From Mucilaginibacter defluvii (GTDB lineage Bacteria; Bacteroidota; Bacteroidia; Sphingobacteriales; Sphingobacteriaceae): DNA of 64,000 nt. The notes under the pieces are model-generated. The model was not told where the DNA came from, did no database searches, and saw only the letters and a program-made list of their open reading frames with translations. The stretch's first letter is position 1. Every line of letters starts with the position of its first letter. Below are positions 55,167-62,852 of this stretch, one piece after another. The position numbers and the translations under genes are program-made. Where the stretch lies: positions 992,001 through 1,056,000 of the forward strand of contig NZ_BAABJI010000002.1 of the NCBI RefSeq assembly GCF_039543225.1, in the 5' to 3' direction.

Positions 55167-56092
55167 TCAACTTACAGATAGTAAAAACGATAAAAATTGT
55201 TTTAAATAAAGCTTCCTTTTAAGAGTATCCAGTACCATCTTAAAATTATACTTTAACACATCAACATTATCAAAACTTGAGGGTGAAGAAATTGGCCCTG
55301 CCTGCTCGGCAATGCTGGTAAAGCCTGTAATTTAAAAGTTTACAGGCTTTATTGTTTTATAATTTCTTGAAATCTTCATTTACAGCATTTTGATATTTTT
55401 TATATATATAAGTATTTGATTTGCTGCAACCCCAAAAAATAATCGTTGGCTATAAAACCCAACTACGATGGTTATCAATTGATATCTTTTTTCTTTTTAG
55501 TTTATTAATGATATTCTAGCTAACTGATTGGTCGAATTTACAGTATCAATAATACAGTTTACCTTGTGATATTTTTTACTGAGGTGAAGGATACGCTAAA
55601 TCGCTCTTCAGTTTTATGGTCTAATTGATGCGGTAAGCCATCATTCCTATTGACAATTGGGTTATGTACACTTCAAACGGTTTATCAAGTTAAGAAGAGA
55701 ATTGGATACGATCCATTACAAAGCTTAAGAAGACGTAAATGAACCGTAGCAGTGGATTTGACTTTATGACGCGGTACATAGCGAGCTGGATGGCGAGGGA
55801 AACTTTCGCTGGAGATCTTTCTTGGGGAGGCACAACCGGAATTAACAATAGCCCAGGAACAAACCTTACTGGCTGATCAAATCCTATTTGACTATTCCGC
55901 CGGCATTGTGGCTGTTTTCCAGCATTACGAGCACCAAGGCTTTTGGGCCTACCAACCCCGAAGACCTACTTGCCAATAGTGGTTATGATCCGCAATGAGC
56001 CAATAAAGACTTTAAAATACCAGCACGATCCTATTTTATATTTATATTCGTTTAGCTCATGGGAACGACACAGCTGATCAACTCTATAGCTT
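55167..56092. other. Gene-poor stretch with possible decayed coding remnant
   Basis: Apart from the terminator at 55320 no intact gene is seen. Around 55755-56000 two overlapping plus frames look partly coding; one ends AFGPTNPEDLLANSGYDPQ, the other contains LLADQILFDYSAGIVAVFQH, and both are broken by stops. I cannot name a family. Confidence 0.35.
55320..55358 (+). terminator. Terminator of the fructan operon
   Basis: AAAGCCTGTAA (55320-55330) pairs perfectly with TTACAGGCTTT (55340-55350) across a 9-base loop and is followed by ATTGTTTTAT. It lies about 150 bp after the GH32 stop. Confidence 0.8.
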
Positions 56093-56671
56093 ATGAAAAC
56101 CTTCAATACTTTACTTTTACTCCTCACCATGTTTGTAATCAATGAATGCAGGGCACAAAACAGCCAGGCTCAAACGAAGACAAACGATAATTATACCGTT
56201 CAGTATCTGATCGTCTTTAATAACAAAAACGAAATTTTGATGATGAAGAACGGATTGGGTTGGCATACACCCGCCATCCGGTCGGACAAGCCTCAAGCCA
56301 TAAGGGAAGCAATGGATAGCCTTTCGCATACTCTTGGATTGCGGATCAGCAATATCAAGCTTTCCGGGGTGTATACGCATAAATTCAGAGGGGTGCCAGA
56401 TCATCCTGAGGTATCATTCAGGACATACTATACGGCATTATACCAGGCGGGTAGTATTAATCAACTTCCCGGTAAAGGCGTAGAATACTATTGGATACAA
56501 ACCGATAAAGCATTGCCATTGCTACATTTTGAGTTCATGAAGCAGCAGATCAGACCAATTCTGCGCGACCGGGAGAAAGTTTGGGGCGGTACTTTTCTGA
56601 TCACTTGGGAAAAAAATCAGTTCAAGAACAGCGAGATTATTGAGAATGTATATCAGCTTGGGGGTAGCTAA
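56093..56671 (+). CDS. Exported Nudix-like protein with degenerate Nudix box
   Basis: This 192-aa protein has a signal peptide (LLLLLTMFVINECRAQ) and a Nudix-like beginning (YTVQYLIVFNNKNEILMMKN, GWHTPAI). Where active Nudix enzymes have the REUXEEXGU helix it reads REAMDSLSHTLGLRI, lacking the metal-binding Glu pair. The rest (RTYYTALYQAG, KGVEYYWIQTDKALPLLHF) follows the fold. A catalytically inactive, exported Nudix-like protein is unusual; it may bind a ligand. Confidence 0.62.
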   Translation: MKTFNTLLLLLTMFVINECRAQNSQAQTKTNDNYTVQYLIVFNNKNEILMMKNGLGWHTPAIRSDKPQAIREAMDSLSHTLGLRISNIKLSGVYTHKFRGVPDHPEVSFRTYYTALYQAGSINQLPGKGVEYYWIQTDKALPLLHFEFMKQQIRPILRDREKVWGGTFLITWEKNQFKNSEIIENVYQLGGS

Positions 56672-56822
56672 CATTTTTTAAATAATAAATAATGGTTTTC
56701 CAGCAACATCCGGATAATAAACCTTAAGCTTTTGGAATAGTCATTTCCACCCAAACCTGGGCTTGATAATATCGTTTGAAATTACTCGTCACACTTATCA
56801 ATACTCAAACGTCTTTCCATAT

Positions 56823-57854
56823 ATGCGCAAAATATTCATCTTACTTCTATTATCAACCAGCATCAGCAAAGCCCAGATCGGCACCCATTCAGGTAAACGT
56901 ATCAGTATTGTAAGCATAGAGTTGCAAGTTAAAAAGGCCATGGATTCCCTCAAAATACCCGGCATGTCGCTTGCAATCATCAACAAGGGTAAAATCGTAT
57001 ATGCAAGGGGGTTCGGCTTTGCCAATGTTGAAAGCCGCAAGCCGGTTACTGCTCAAACATACTTTGAAGCCGCGTCTATGTCAAAGCCCGTCTTTAGTTT
57101 TTATGTTCAGAAATTAGCGAACGATGGCGTCATTGATCTGGATAAACCACTTTTTGAATATTTACCTTCAGCAGATATTAATGATGAGCGTTACAAAAAA
57201 ATTACCGCACGCATGGTGCTGAGCCATACCACCGGCTTGCCTAACTGGCGCGAAGGTGAAAAGATGCAACTGGCGTTTGATCCAGGGAGTGCGTTTTCCT
57301 ACTCGGGCGAAGGTTATATGTACCTCGCCAAAGTTATAGCTCATTTAAAAAAGAAGTCATTGCGTACCCTTGACCAGGATTTTCAGTGTGAAGTAGCCCT
57401 GCCGTTAAAACTTAAACACTTCCATTTTGTCCTGACGCAAGAAAGCAAAGAAAATTTCGCCACTGGTTATCAAGACGGCAAGCCCGTGCTTGACAACAGG
57501 GACCGTCAAAGCTTTGACGCCGCCGGTGGAATGTTCGCTAACGTGACCAACTATGCCAAATTTGTTATTCAGGTGATGAAGGTAAGAAAACTCTACCCGG
57601 CTTTGTATACACCCGTCATCACTTTAAAGTCGGATGATCCGGTAAAACTCTTTTTTCGAATAGATAGCTGGACAGCAGGATTAGCCGTTATCAAAGCCAA
57701 TGGCGCTACTAATTATTGGCATGGAGGAAACAACCTGGGGTACACCTCTTCCTTTATGATTGATCCTGAAAAACAGTTTGGTTACGTTTATTTCACCAAT
57801 GCCGACCAAGCCAACGGCATGAAAAAGATTATTGAGGAGATACTTTTTAATTAA
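56823..57854 (+). CDS. Exported serine hydrolase, beta-lactamase class C family
   Basis: From the ATG at 56823 (343 aa) it begins with a signal peptide (IFILLLLSTSISKAQ). It shows the SxxK motif (ASMSKPVFSFYV), the YxN-like Tyr in FSYSGEGYMYL, and HGG in YWHGGNNLGYT in place of KTG. It belongs to the penicillin-binding-protein/esterase group and is more likely a peptidase or esterase than a resistance enzyme. The longer frame to 56763 is not needed. Confidence 0.9.
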   Translation: MRKIFILLLLSTSISKAQIGTHSGKRISIVSIELQVKKAMDSLKIPGMSLAIINKGKIVYARGFGFANVESRKPVTAQTYFEAASMSKPVFSFYVQKLANDGVIDLDKPLFEYLPSADINDERYKKITARMVLSHTTGLPNWREGEKMQLAFDPGSAFSYSGEGYMYLAKVIAHLKKKSLRTLDQDFQCEVALPLKLKHFHFVLTQESKENFATGYQDGKPVLDNRDRQSFDAAGGMFANVTNYAKFVIQVMKVRKLYPALYTPVITLKSDDPVKLFFRIDSWTAGLAVIKANGATNYWHGGNNLGYTSSFMIDPEKQFGYVYFTNADQANGMKKIIEEILFN

Positions 57855-58462
57855 CGCATACATATTCTGAACCCAAAGCGGACACAACAGATGAACCAGT
57901 CTTATTTTGGGCATTTATCGGGTTGGTTTCGAAAATCAGAAATAGCAAAGCAGATAGAAGAACAAATTGAAAAAATGTTGATATAGCTTTAGATATAGAT
58001 GGCAATGTTCAAATCACCGGTAAATTTTAATATTCCGACTTTTTATTACAGTATTAGTTAAAAAGCAAAGTTACCGATCATAGTCAAATTTCGATTTTAT
58101 AAAAAACTTTAATTTATTTGTATGGCAAGGCTCGCAATTTCTCCCATCATTTCCCATTCAAGATGACAAACCCTGAGTTTAAAAACTCTCCACCTGTCGT
58201 AATTTCTCCGGATTAAGTGTATTTAAGTGTTTTTTAATGTCTTTCGGCGTCTTTTAATGTCATTAGATGTCCTTATGTGCACTAATTTCGCCCTCATTTT
58301 TTTTCGAGTTACAAAATCAATTTTCAGTTACAACTCACCTACGAAAACATTGCAAAGAACCCTCACCAGACACGAAATAACACAAAGAAAAACGCCTCTA
58401 CTATTTGATAGTGAGGCGTTTGTTTGTCTTGTTATATGTTTATTTTGCGATACTTTGTGGGA
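57855..58462. other. Non-coding stretch before mnmE
   Basis: About 600 bp. A 31-codon frame at 57891 (MNQSYFGHLSGWFRKSEIA) could be a remnant or a tiny gene but has no recognised family. The only clear element is the mnmE terminator at 58391-58420. Confidence 0.35.
58391..58420 (-). terminator. Terminator of mnmE
   Basis: AACGCCTC-T-ACTAT pairs with ATAGTGAGGCGTT (one bulged T). On the minus strand the stem is followed by TTTCTTTG, 43 bp after the mnmE stop. Confidence 0.75.
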
Positions 58463-59824
58463 TCATTTGCCGATACAGAACTTACTAAATATATTATCCA
58501 ATAAATCATCAGTTGTAACCGTTCCTGTAATTTCGCCAAGATAATGCAGGGCTTGTTTTATATCCATGGCTAAAAAGTCGGATGTGATGTAACCGTCCAC
58601 ACCGTTGAGCACGCGGTTCAGGGCTTCTTCTGTTTTTTGCAGGGCTTCGAGGTGGCGTATGTTGGTTACCAGGGTTTCGCTGCCAGTAAGTTGCTCCTTT
58701 ATGGCCGCGTGGTATATGTGGTCTTTCAGCGAGTCGATATGTTGTTTTTGTTGTGCTGATACCTGTATAGCTTCGGCATGCAGCATAGTCAGTTGTGATT
58801 CGTTCAATAGATCAATCTTGTTAGCAACCAACAACAGGTTCATGCCGGGGCGTTGTAGTTTAGCAATGTCTGCATTAAGTTCTTCTGCTGTTATTTGGGC
58901 AGCATCGTAAACGTAGATAATCAGGGCGGACTGACTAATTTTTTCCATGGTACGCTCCACCCCTATCTGCTCAATGGCATCGGTAGCCTCGCGTATTCCG
59001 GCGGTATCAATCAGCCTGAAATTAATGCCGTTTATATTTAAAACTTCTTCTATGGTATCGCGTGTGGTACCTGCAATATGGCTTACTATTGCACGCTCTT
59101 CGTTTAACAGCGCATTCAGTAAGGTTGATTTACCAGCGTTAGGTCGCCCGGCTATAACGGTGTTAACACCTTGTTTTATCGCGTTACCCAGTTCAAACGA
59201 GCGTATTAAGCCACCGATAACCTTCATGGTATCAACAACCAGTTGCTTAAGCTGAACGCGGTTAGCGAATTCAATATCCTCTTCCGAAAAATCAAGTTCC
59301 AGTTCAACCAATGAAGCAAATTGCACCAGCTGTTCGCGTAATGAGGTTAACTGATTGCTGAATCCGCCACGTAGTTGCTGCAGGGCCACCTGCTGCGATG
59401 CCTTTGAATTGGCCGCGATTAGGTCGGCAACGGCTTCGGCCTGAGACAAGTCGAGTTGTCCGTTTAAAAATGCCCGCAGTGTAAACTCGCCGGGTTTGGC
59501 AGCCCTCGCACCGTGCTTAATCAGTAGCCGGATGATACTTTCTAATATATAATTTGAACCATGGCACGATATCTCTACCACGTTTTCGCGAGTGTATGAG
59601 CGTGGCGCTACGAATAACGACATCAGCACCTCATCAAGCAACACGTCGCCATCAACTACATGACCAAAATGGATGGTATGCGATGCTTGTTTGGTCAGAT
59701 CCTTCCCCTTAAAAACGCTCTGGGCGATGGTTATGGCTTGGGGACCAGACAGGCGGATAACGCCTATAGCGCCTACGCCGTTTGGCGTGGCAAGGGCAAC
59801 AATAGTATCGTCATTAAGTATCAT
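58463..59824 (-). CDS. mnmE: tRNA modification GTPase MnmE
   Basis: This 453-aa protein has the complete MnmE architecture. The N-terminal domain is DDTIVALATPNGVGAIGVIR. A helical domain is interrupted by the G domain, with P-loop GRPNAGKSTLLNALL, switch GTTRDTIEEV, DTAGIREA and NKIDLL. The C-terminal motif is FSKFCIGK, whose Cys is needed for tRNA modification. With MnmG it makes carboxymethylaminomethyl-uridine at the tRNA wobble position. It is a housekeeping gene and a good anchor for the native chromosome. Confidence 0.98.
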   Translation of the reverse strand: MILNDDTIVALATPNGVGAIGVIRLSGPQAITIAQSVFKGKDLTKQASHTIHFGHVVDGDVLLDEVLMSLFVAPRSYTRENVVEISCHGSNYILESIIRLLIKHGARAAKPGEFTLRAFLNGQLDLSQAEAVADLIAANSKASQQVALQQLRGGFSNQLTSLREQLVQFASLVELELDFSEEDIEFANRVQLKQLVVDTMKVIGGLIRSFELGNAIKQGVNTVIAGRPNAGKSTLLNALLNEERAIVSHIAGTTRDTIEEVLNINGINFRLIDTAGIREATDAIEQIGVERTMEKISQSALIIYVYDAAQITAEELNADIAKLQRPGMNLLLVANKIDLLNESQLTMLHAEAIQVSAQQKQHIDSLKDHIYHAAIKEQLTGSETLVTNIRHLEALQKTEEALNRVLNGVDGYITSDFLAMDIKQALHYLGEITGTVTTDDLLDNIFSKFCIGK

Positions 59825-59884
59825 AATCAGCGCAAAGTTCGGTATAAATCACTAAACTTAATTTCCATAATTGAATTACTATGC

Positions 59885-59930
59885 ATTTTAGATAAATTGT
59901 TATATTTAATATTCCTAATTTATCTAAAAT
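59885..59930 (+). promoter_or_regulatory. Perfect 14-bp inverted repeat upstream of the Rex-like pair
   Basis: ATTTTAGATAAATT (59885-59898) and AATTTATCTAAAAT (59917-59930) are exact reverse complements separated by 18 bases, ending 15 bp before the ATG at 59945. It could be an operator for a DNA-binding autoregulator or an RNA hairpin that hides the ribosome site. Confidence 0.65.
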
Positions 59931-59944
59931 TTAAACCTACGCAC

Positions 59945-60859
59945 ATGAGCAAAAAAAAGATCGAAGTATTCCGGGTTAGAATCAAAACGTTAAGCGGAGA
60001 TGTACTAAATTTCGAAGATTTACTATTAAATTCAGACCTGACATCAATTAGTATAAAATCTGGCCCAAAACATACGCAATTTGTATTTATTGAAGAAAAA
60101 GAAGATGTAATATTAGGTATAGTTCAATCTACTAAAATGAATGCAACTCCACCTAAAAATAATATTCTAACAAACCAGTTGTCTTCATTAGGTTTAACGG
60201 AGCCAGAAGGATTGGCATATGGCAATGTCTTCCTGTACTCTAAAACATCAAAATTTTTCCTCTACGAAGTAACTAAAGATGGTTTGTACATGGGACAATT
60301 CGACAAACATATCTATGACATAGTTCATAAATACAATGAAACTAATGAATATTTGATCCAGTCCTTTGATATTCGATTTGATTTAGTAATGAATATCGAT
60401 GCAATGAAAAAGTTATTAGGTATGGGCAGTAAAAAATCGGTTCATATGCAATTTTTTGCTCCGCAAGAAATAGTAAAAAAAGTTAAAAACAATCAAAAAT
60501 CACTTAAAGAAATTGCAAAACCTGGTGAGGAACTAGGAGCCGAATTAATTGATGTCACATATAAAATAACAAGTAAAAAGGATAAATCTCTTCATACGAG
60601 TAAAATCAATCAAATGCTTGAATGGATTGGCAATAATTACGATTTGATGAAAAGCAATATAAGAAAATTTGCGATTAGAGGTTATGAAGAAGATGAAAGT
60701 AATATTACTGAAGTAGATTTTATTAAGGATAAAATGATTGAATTTATCAACTACAATGAAGATAAAAATATGGTTGACTTAAAACCTACTTTACGTAAGC
60801 AAGAAATATTAAGTGCTTATGAACGGATAAAAAACGACCTTGATAACTACCCTATATGA
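59945..60859 (+). CDS. RexA-like protein (candidate abortive-infection sensor), DUF6731-type
   Basis: This 304-aa, strongly A+T-rich gene encodes a soluble, charged protein starting MSKKKIEVFRVRI. I see no classical catalytic motif. Its layout follows phage lambda RexA (279 aa, recalled): EGLAYGNVFLY (88-98) sits where RexA has a GFPSFLF motif. A central GEELGAELIDVTYKI (195-209) and a C-terminal EILSAYERIKNDL (287-299) have RexA counterparts, and both proteins have the same order of regions. It is coupled by a 4-bp overlap to a membrane-protein gene. A DUF6731-type family label is an alternative description. The homology needs a profile search. Confidence 0.6.
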   Translation: MSKKKIEVFRVRIKTLSGDVLNFEDLLLNSDLTSISIKSGPKHTQFVFIEEKEDVILGIVQSTKMNATPPKNNILTNQLSSLGLTEPEGLAYGNVFLYSKTSKFFLYEVTKDGLYMGQFDKHIYDIVHKYNETNEYLIQSFDIRFDLVMNIDAMKKLLGMGSKKSVHMQFFAPQEIVKKVKNNQKSLKEIAKPGEELGAELIDVTYKITSKKDKSLHTSKINQMLEWIGNNYDLMKSNIRKFAIRGYEEDESNITEVDFIKDKMIEFINYNEDKNMVDLKPTLRKQEILSAYERIKNDLDNYPI

Positions 60860-61311
60860 TGACAATAGATAAATTAAAGGAAAAATATTTATCTACAGTC
60901 CTTGCATTAGGTTTCGCTTTAATGAATTGTAAATTTCATCTCAGTTCTAAAATTGATATGGAAAGCTTTTCAGATAAAGCAATTGACATTTCTTCAATTA
61001 GTTTTGGATTTTTGCTTGCTGTATTAGCATTACTTTTGCAAAGTGACACGCCTTCTATACAGCGGATAAAACAAGGTGGGCGATTTAATGAGCTTATAAA
61101 TTTTAATAAGAAAGCAGTTGTTGCATCTGCATTGTTAGCAATTATTGCTTTGTTATACTTAAGCTTCAAAGTTGCTATAATTCATTCGAGCATTTACATT
61201 TGTGGCATTTCAATTCATGAATTTATTGATTGTGTAATCTTAGCAGTCTTTACTTTTCAAGTTATTGAAGTATATCTTTTTCTTGATTTATTCTATACTA
61301 TAATTAAATGA
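60856..61311 (+). CDS. RexB-like four-helix membrane protein
   Basis: This 151-aa protein has predicted membrane helices at ~10-24, 43-62, 86-109 and 121-149. Lambda RexB, the partner of RexA, is a 144-aa protein with four helices that depolarises the membrane (established). As in RexB, a short basic loop follows the second helix (SDTPSIQRIKQGGRF here). The start ATGATG overlaps the upstream stop, and its own stop overlaps the ndpA-like start. Base composition is as A+T-rich as its partner and unlike ndpA. Confidence 0.6.
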   Translation: MMTIDKLKEKYLSTVLALGFALMNCKFHLSSKIDMESFSDKAIDISSISFGFLLAVLALLLQSDTPSIQRIKQGGRFNELINFNKKAVVASALLAIIALLYLSFKVAIIHSSIYICGISIHEFIDCVILAVFTFQVIEVYLFLDLFYTIIK

Positions 61312-62363
61312 TTACCTCTTTCGAAGCTTTTTTAGATACCCTATCCGTTCACCATGTAGGTAATCAGGCGCAGGACGAAATGTACTCCCTGTCTGACGAA
61401 CCGCTTGACCTGAAGGACGAGATGATTCCCCGCCTGCTGATGCAGTATTTTTTAACCCCGTTCGAAAAAACCAACGAGGTATACCACCTGATGCATCACA
61501 GCGACATCAACCTGAATGAGATATTCAGCTTTGTCACGCAGATTTTTGAGGATAACGAGCGTTTTCATGAGGTATCACAGCATATAGCCAAGCACCTTTA
61601 TGCGGTTACTACCCACCCAAAAATTAAAGCCGGTGAGCTCTATGTCGGATTATTCAATAACGTGCAAATCGAGGGTGAGCTATTGGATGCGATAGGCGTT
61701 TTCAAATCTGAAACAAAGGAAACCTATCTAAAAGTTTACCCTGACAAGGGCGGCTTTAAGATGGACTATGAGGAAAACGGGATCAACATTAATAAGCTGG
61801 ATAAAGGCTGCCTCATTTTTAATACCGCTAAAGAAGACGGCTACAAGGTGGTGGTGATTGATAAAACCGGCAACAGTCAGGACGCAGCCGTTTACTGGAA
61901 AGATGATTTTTTAAAGCTTAAAATCCGCAACGACAATTTTAACCAAACAGCCAATACACTCAGCGTATATAAAAATTTTGTAACCCAAAAGCTGGACGAT
62001 GAGTTTGAGATGAGCAAGGCCGATAAGATAGACCTGCTGAACCGCAGCATGAAGTATTTTAAGGAGAAAGAAACGTTTGACCTGGACGAATTTGCGGGCG
62101 AAGTTATTGGCAATGAGCAAGCCATCGAGTCATTCAAAAATTATAAACAGCAATACGAAGACGAGTTTGAAACACCCATTGCAGATAGCTTCGAGATATC
62201 AACCAACGCAGTAAAAAAACAAGCGCGGGTTTATAAAAGCGTGTTAAAACTCGACCGTAATTTCCATATCTATATTCATGGCGATAAGGATTTGATTGAG
62301 AAAGGTTTTGATGATGACAAGGCCATGAACTATTACAAAGTATTTTTTAAGGAAGAGCAATAA
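61308..62363 (+). CDS. 37-kDa nucleoid-associated protein (NdpA/YejK family)
   Basis: This 351-aa protein belongs to the NdpA family. It has an N-terminal region LSDEPLDLKDEMIPRLLMQYF, a core AGELYVGLFNNVQIEGELLDAIGVFKSE, and a C-terminal domain NFHIYIHGDKDLIEKG. Homologues bind DNA on the nucleoid. Codon use is like the native chromosome, unlike the two A+T-rich genes before it, although its ATG overlaps their last stop. It may therefore have been captured into their transcript. Confidence 0.9.
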   Translation: MITSFEAFLDTLSVHHVGNQAQDEMYSLSDEPLDLKDEMIPRLLMQYFLTPFEKTNEVYHLMHHSDINLNEIFSFVTQIFEDNERFHEVSQHIAKHLYAVTTHPKIKAGELYVGLFNNVQIEGELLDAIGVFKSETKETYLKVYPDKGGFKMDYEENGININKLDKGCLIFNTAKEDGYKVVVIDKTGNSQDAAVYWKDDFLKLKIRNDNFNQTANTLSVYKNFVTQKLDDEFEMSKADKIDLLNRSMKYFKEKETFDLDEFAGEVIGNEQAIESFKNYKQQYEDEFETPIADSFEISTNAVKKQARVYKSVLKLDRNFHIYIHGDKDLIEKGFDDDKAMNYYKVFFKEEQ

Positions 62364-62488
62364 CGCAGCCCTGCTATTTTTGTTATTGCTGCACAATAAG
62401 ATAGTTCTACCCCATAGATCAATGCCGCTGATATGCATTATTATGGGCTTTTTTATTAAGTTTGAGCCTCTAATAATTACTATTAACC

Positions 62489-62788
62489 ATGCCTTCTGAC
62501 GAACTGATATCGCACATTCAAACTAAAGCACCTATTGTAAATATCGTGTCAGCCTACCTGCCTTTGCAGGATAGCCGCAAAGCCTTAAAAGGCCGCTGCC
62601 CATTCCATCCGGATTCTGGCGCATCGCTCATGGTATCGCAGGATAAAAATACGTTTAAATGCTTCGGCTGTGGTAAAGAAGGTGGCCCCATTGAATTTTT
62701 AATGGCCATTGAGGGCAAAAGCCGAAGCGAAATTGCAGGCAGATTAGCCGTAAAGCTTGGCCTGGTACACGATTTACGCGCTGTTTAG
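62489..62788 (+). CDS. Orphan CHC2 zinc-finger protein (DnaG N-terminal domain only)
   Basis: This 99-aa protein equals the zinc-binding domain of DNA primase: GRCPFHPDSGASLMVSQDKN, TFKCFGCGKEGGPIEFLMAI and a terminal helix. Zn ligands Cys, His, Cys, Cys are all present. The TOPRIM polymerase domain is absent and the gene ends normally. Such stand-alone proteins occur in Bacteroidota; the function is unknown. It is followed by a bidirectional terminator. Confidence 0.9.
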   Translation: MPSDELISHIQTKAPIVNIVSAYLPLQDSRKALKGRCPFHPDSGASLMVSQDKNTFKCFGCGKEGGPIEFLMAIEGKSRSEIAGRLAVKLGLVHDLRAV

Positions 62789-62803
62789 ATACACCGTAAA
62801 ATA

Positions 62804-62840
62804 ACAAAGGGAATATCGCTTGATATTCCCTTTGTGTTTA
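62804..62840. terminator. Bidirectional terminator between convergent genes
   Basis: ACAAAGGGAATATC (62804-62817) pairs perfectly with GATATTCCCTTTGT (62822-62835) around GCTT. It lies between the CHC2 gene (plus) and the GH3 gene (minus). Confidence 0.85.
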
Positions 62841-62852
62841 TACAACCCATTA

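Noticed and set aside
56823..57854. Beta-lactam resistance enzyme
   Set aside because: The SxxK serine hydrolase has HGG instead of KTG and the general esterase/PBP pattern, so a resistance role is not supported.
59660..59944. N-terminal extension of the RexA-like frame to 399 aa
   Set aside because: It runs antisense through mnmE and lacks protein-like sequence. The ATG at 59945 gives a sensible start just after the inverted repeat.
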